Translations under genes and position numbers: made by a program | Notes under the pieces: generated by a model | Seen by the model: only the letters and a program-made list of their open reading frames with translations | What the model was told of the DNA's origin: nothing | Database searches by the model: none | Shown: in pieces, positions 36,098 to 36,779 of the stretch | How positions within the stretch are numbered: the first letter of the stretch is position 1 | Layout: every line of letters starts with the position of its first letter | Assembly: GCA_002774285.1 (NCBI GenBank) | Contig: PEYT01000027.1 | Coordinates: 1 to 36,779, forward strand | DNA length: 36,779 bases | From: a candidate division WWE3 bacterium CG08_land_8_20_14_0_20_40_13 | GTDB lineage: Bacteria > Patescibacteriota > WWE3 > 0-14-0-20-40-13 | Direction of reading: 5' to 3'

Positions 36098-36127
36098 TGT
36101 CCTCCTTCGCTAAGGCTACGGAGGACA
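36098..36127. repeat. Palindrome between dnaB and tRNA-Leu
   Basis: TGTCCTCC..GGAGGACA. Confidence 0.7.
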
Positions 36128-36166
36128 TAAGAATCTCTAAGTCGCTTCGCGACTAAGACATTCTAA

Positions 36167-36255
36167 TGGTGCCGAAAGAGGGACTTGAACCCTCACGAGG
36201 TTTTATCCTCACGGGTTTTTGAGACCCGCGCGTCTGCCAGTTCCGCCACTTCGGC
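36167..36255 (-). tRNA. tRNA-Leu (anticodon CAA), CCA encoded
   Basis: GCCGAAGTGGCGGAACTGGCAGACGCGCGGGTCTCAAAAACCCG..GGTTCAAGTCCCTCTTTCGGCACCA. Confidence 0.93.
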
Positions 36256-36411
36256 CTAGTCCAATTATAACTTATAAGGAAGTGTAGGGGAAATAGGGGA
36301 AAATAAGGGAAATATTGATTTTATCCTCCTACGCTCGCCAAAGGCGAGCTTCGAAGGATTGATGGTTGCTAAATTCGCTACGCTTATTAAGCAACCAGTC
36401 AAAAATTAAAC

Positions 36412-36477
36412 CGCCGGGAGATGTGTTTTGGATTGTGCTGTAAAAGCCACTTTCCTAACACACCGCTCGGCGGTTCT
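36412..36477 (-). terminator. Long-loop terminator-like hairpin downstream of the minus-strand ORF
   Basis: AACCGCCG..CGGCGGTT arms with inner GTGTT/AACAC; T-rich on minus strand. Confidence 0.45.
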
Positions 36478-36484
36478 TTGGGGA

Positions 36485-36779
36485 TTACGGGGCTTTAGGA
36501 GACCACTCCCAAGTCTTCCCGCTTCCACCAACGACGGCGATTTTGTCTGCCGTGGGCAGATACCAAATGTACAAAATTCCTCCGATATTATCTTTCAAAA
36601 GCTGGCGAAGGGATTCCGTACTTTCTTTAGGAAGTCCTGCTGGGAGTACTAGCCCGTAGGTTACTTCCTTTCCATCCAACATTCCTCGAAGACCGAGAAC
36701 ACTCCTCATACTTTCGTATTCGTAAGTGTCTAGGACGGAGGGTTTGGTTTCGCGTACAACTGTGGATGGGGGCTGGTTT
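36485..36779 (-). CDS. Hypothetical protein, 5' part outside window
   Basis: Frame stays open to window end (PPSTVVRETKPSVLDTYEYESMRSVLG..KTWEWSPKAP*). Confidence 0.55.
   Translation of the reverse strand, partial: NQPPSTVVRETKPSVLDTYEYESMRSVLGLRGMLDGKEVTYGLVLPAGLPKESTESLRQLLKDNIGGILYIWYLPTADKIAVVGGSGKTWEWSPKAP

Noticed and set aside
1-36779. CRISPR array
   Set aside because: No regularly spaced identical repeats with unique spacers; the repeats seen are dispersed palindromes or 9-bp-period tracts.

Overview
The window is about 36.8 kb of AT-rich bacterial sequence with many small, tightly packed housekeeping genes. I infer a Candidate Phyla Radiation/Patescibacteria-type genome; the evidence is a short ProRS, four-helix-bundle proteins, an S74 surface protein and many palindromic inserts, not a marker-gene search. 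Core genes: proS, recR, dnaX, HIT, rpsU, yqeY, ybeY, pth, cysS, ychF, rpsF-ssb-rpsR, S41 protease, prfA, lexA, rpmE, EamA transporter, hisS, RSH, dnaB and tRNA-Leu(CAA). Accessory content: a 3-4 gene module (BECR-like ORF, InsA-like zinc-ribbon/HTH fused to a PD-(D/E)XK nuclease, two four-helix-bundle proteins), an AbiE-type toxin-antitoxin pair, a GNAT/S66 peptidase/Asp-Glu racemase cluster, a NYN protein, a RAYT-like transposase between REP palindromes, and several GC-richer small-gene islands with broken frames. The strongest unexplained signals are: (1) a family of nested palindromes of form GGGG-Y-NNN-R-CCCC repeated twice with co-varying NNN, present in frame inside essential genes and flanking the RAYT gene; (2) a dispersed degenerate 9-bp-period repeat (unit about AATTNGNCN) in many intergenic gaps and in frame inside ORFs; (3) the zinc-ribbon/nuclease/four-helix-bundle module. 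No CRISPR array, reverse transcriptase or rRNA gene was seen.
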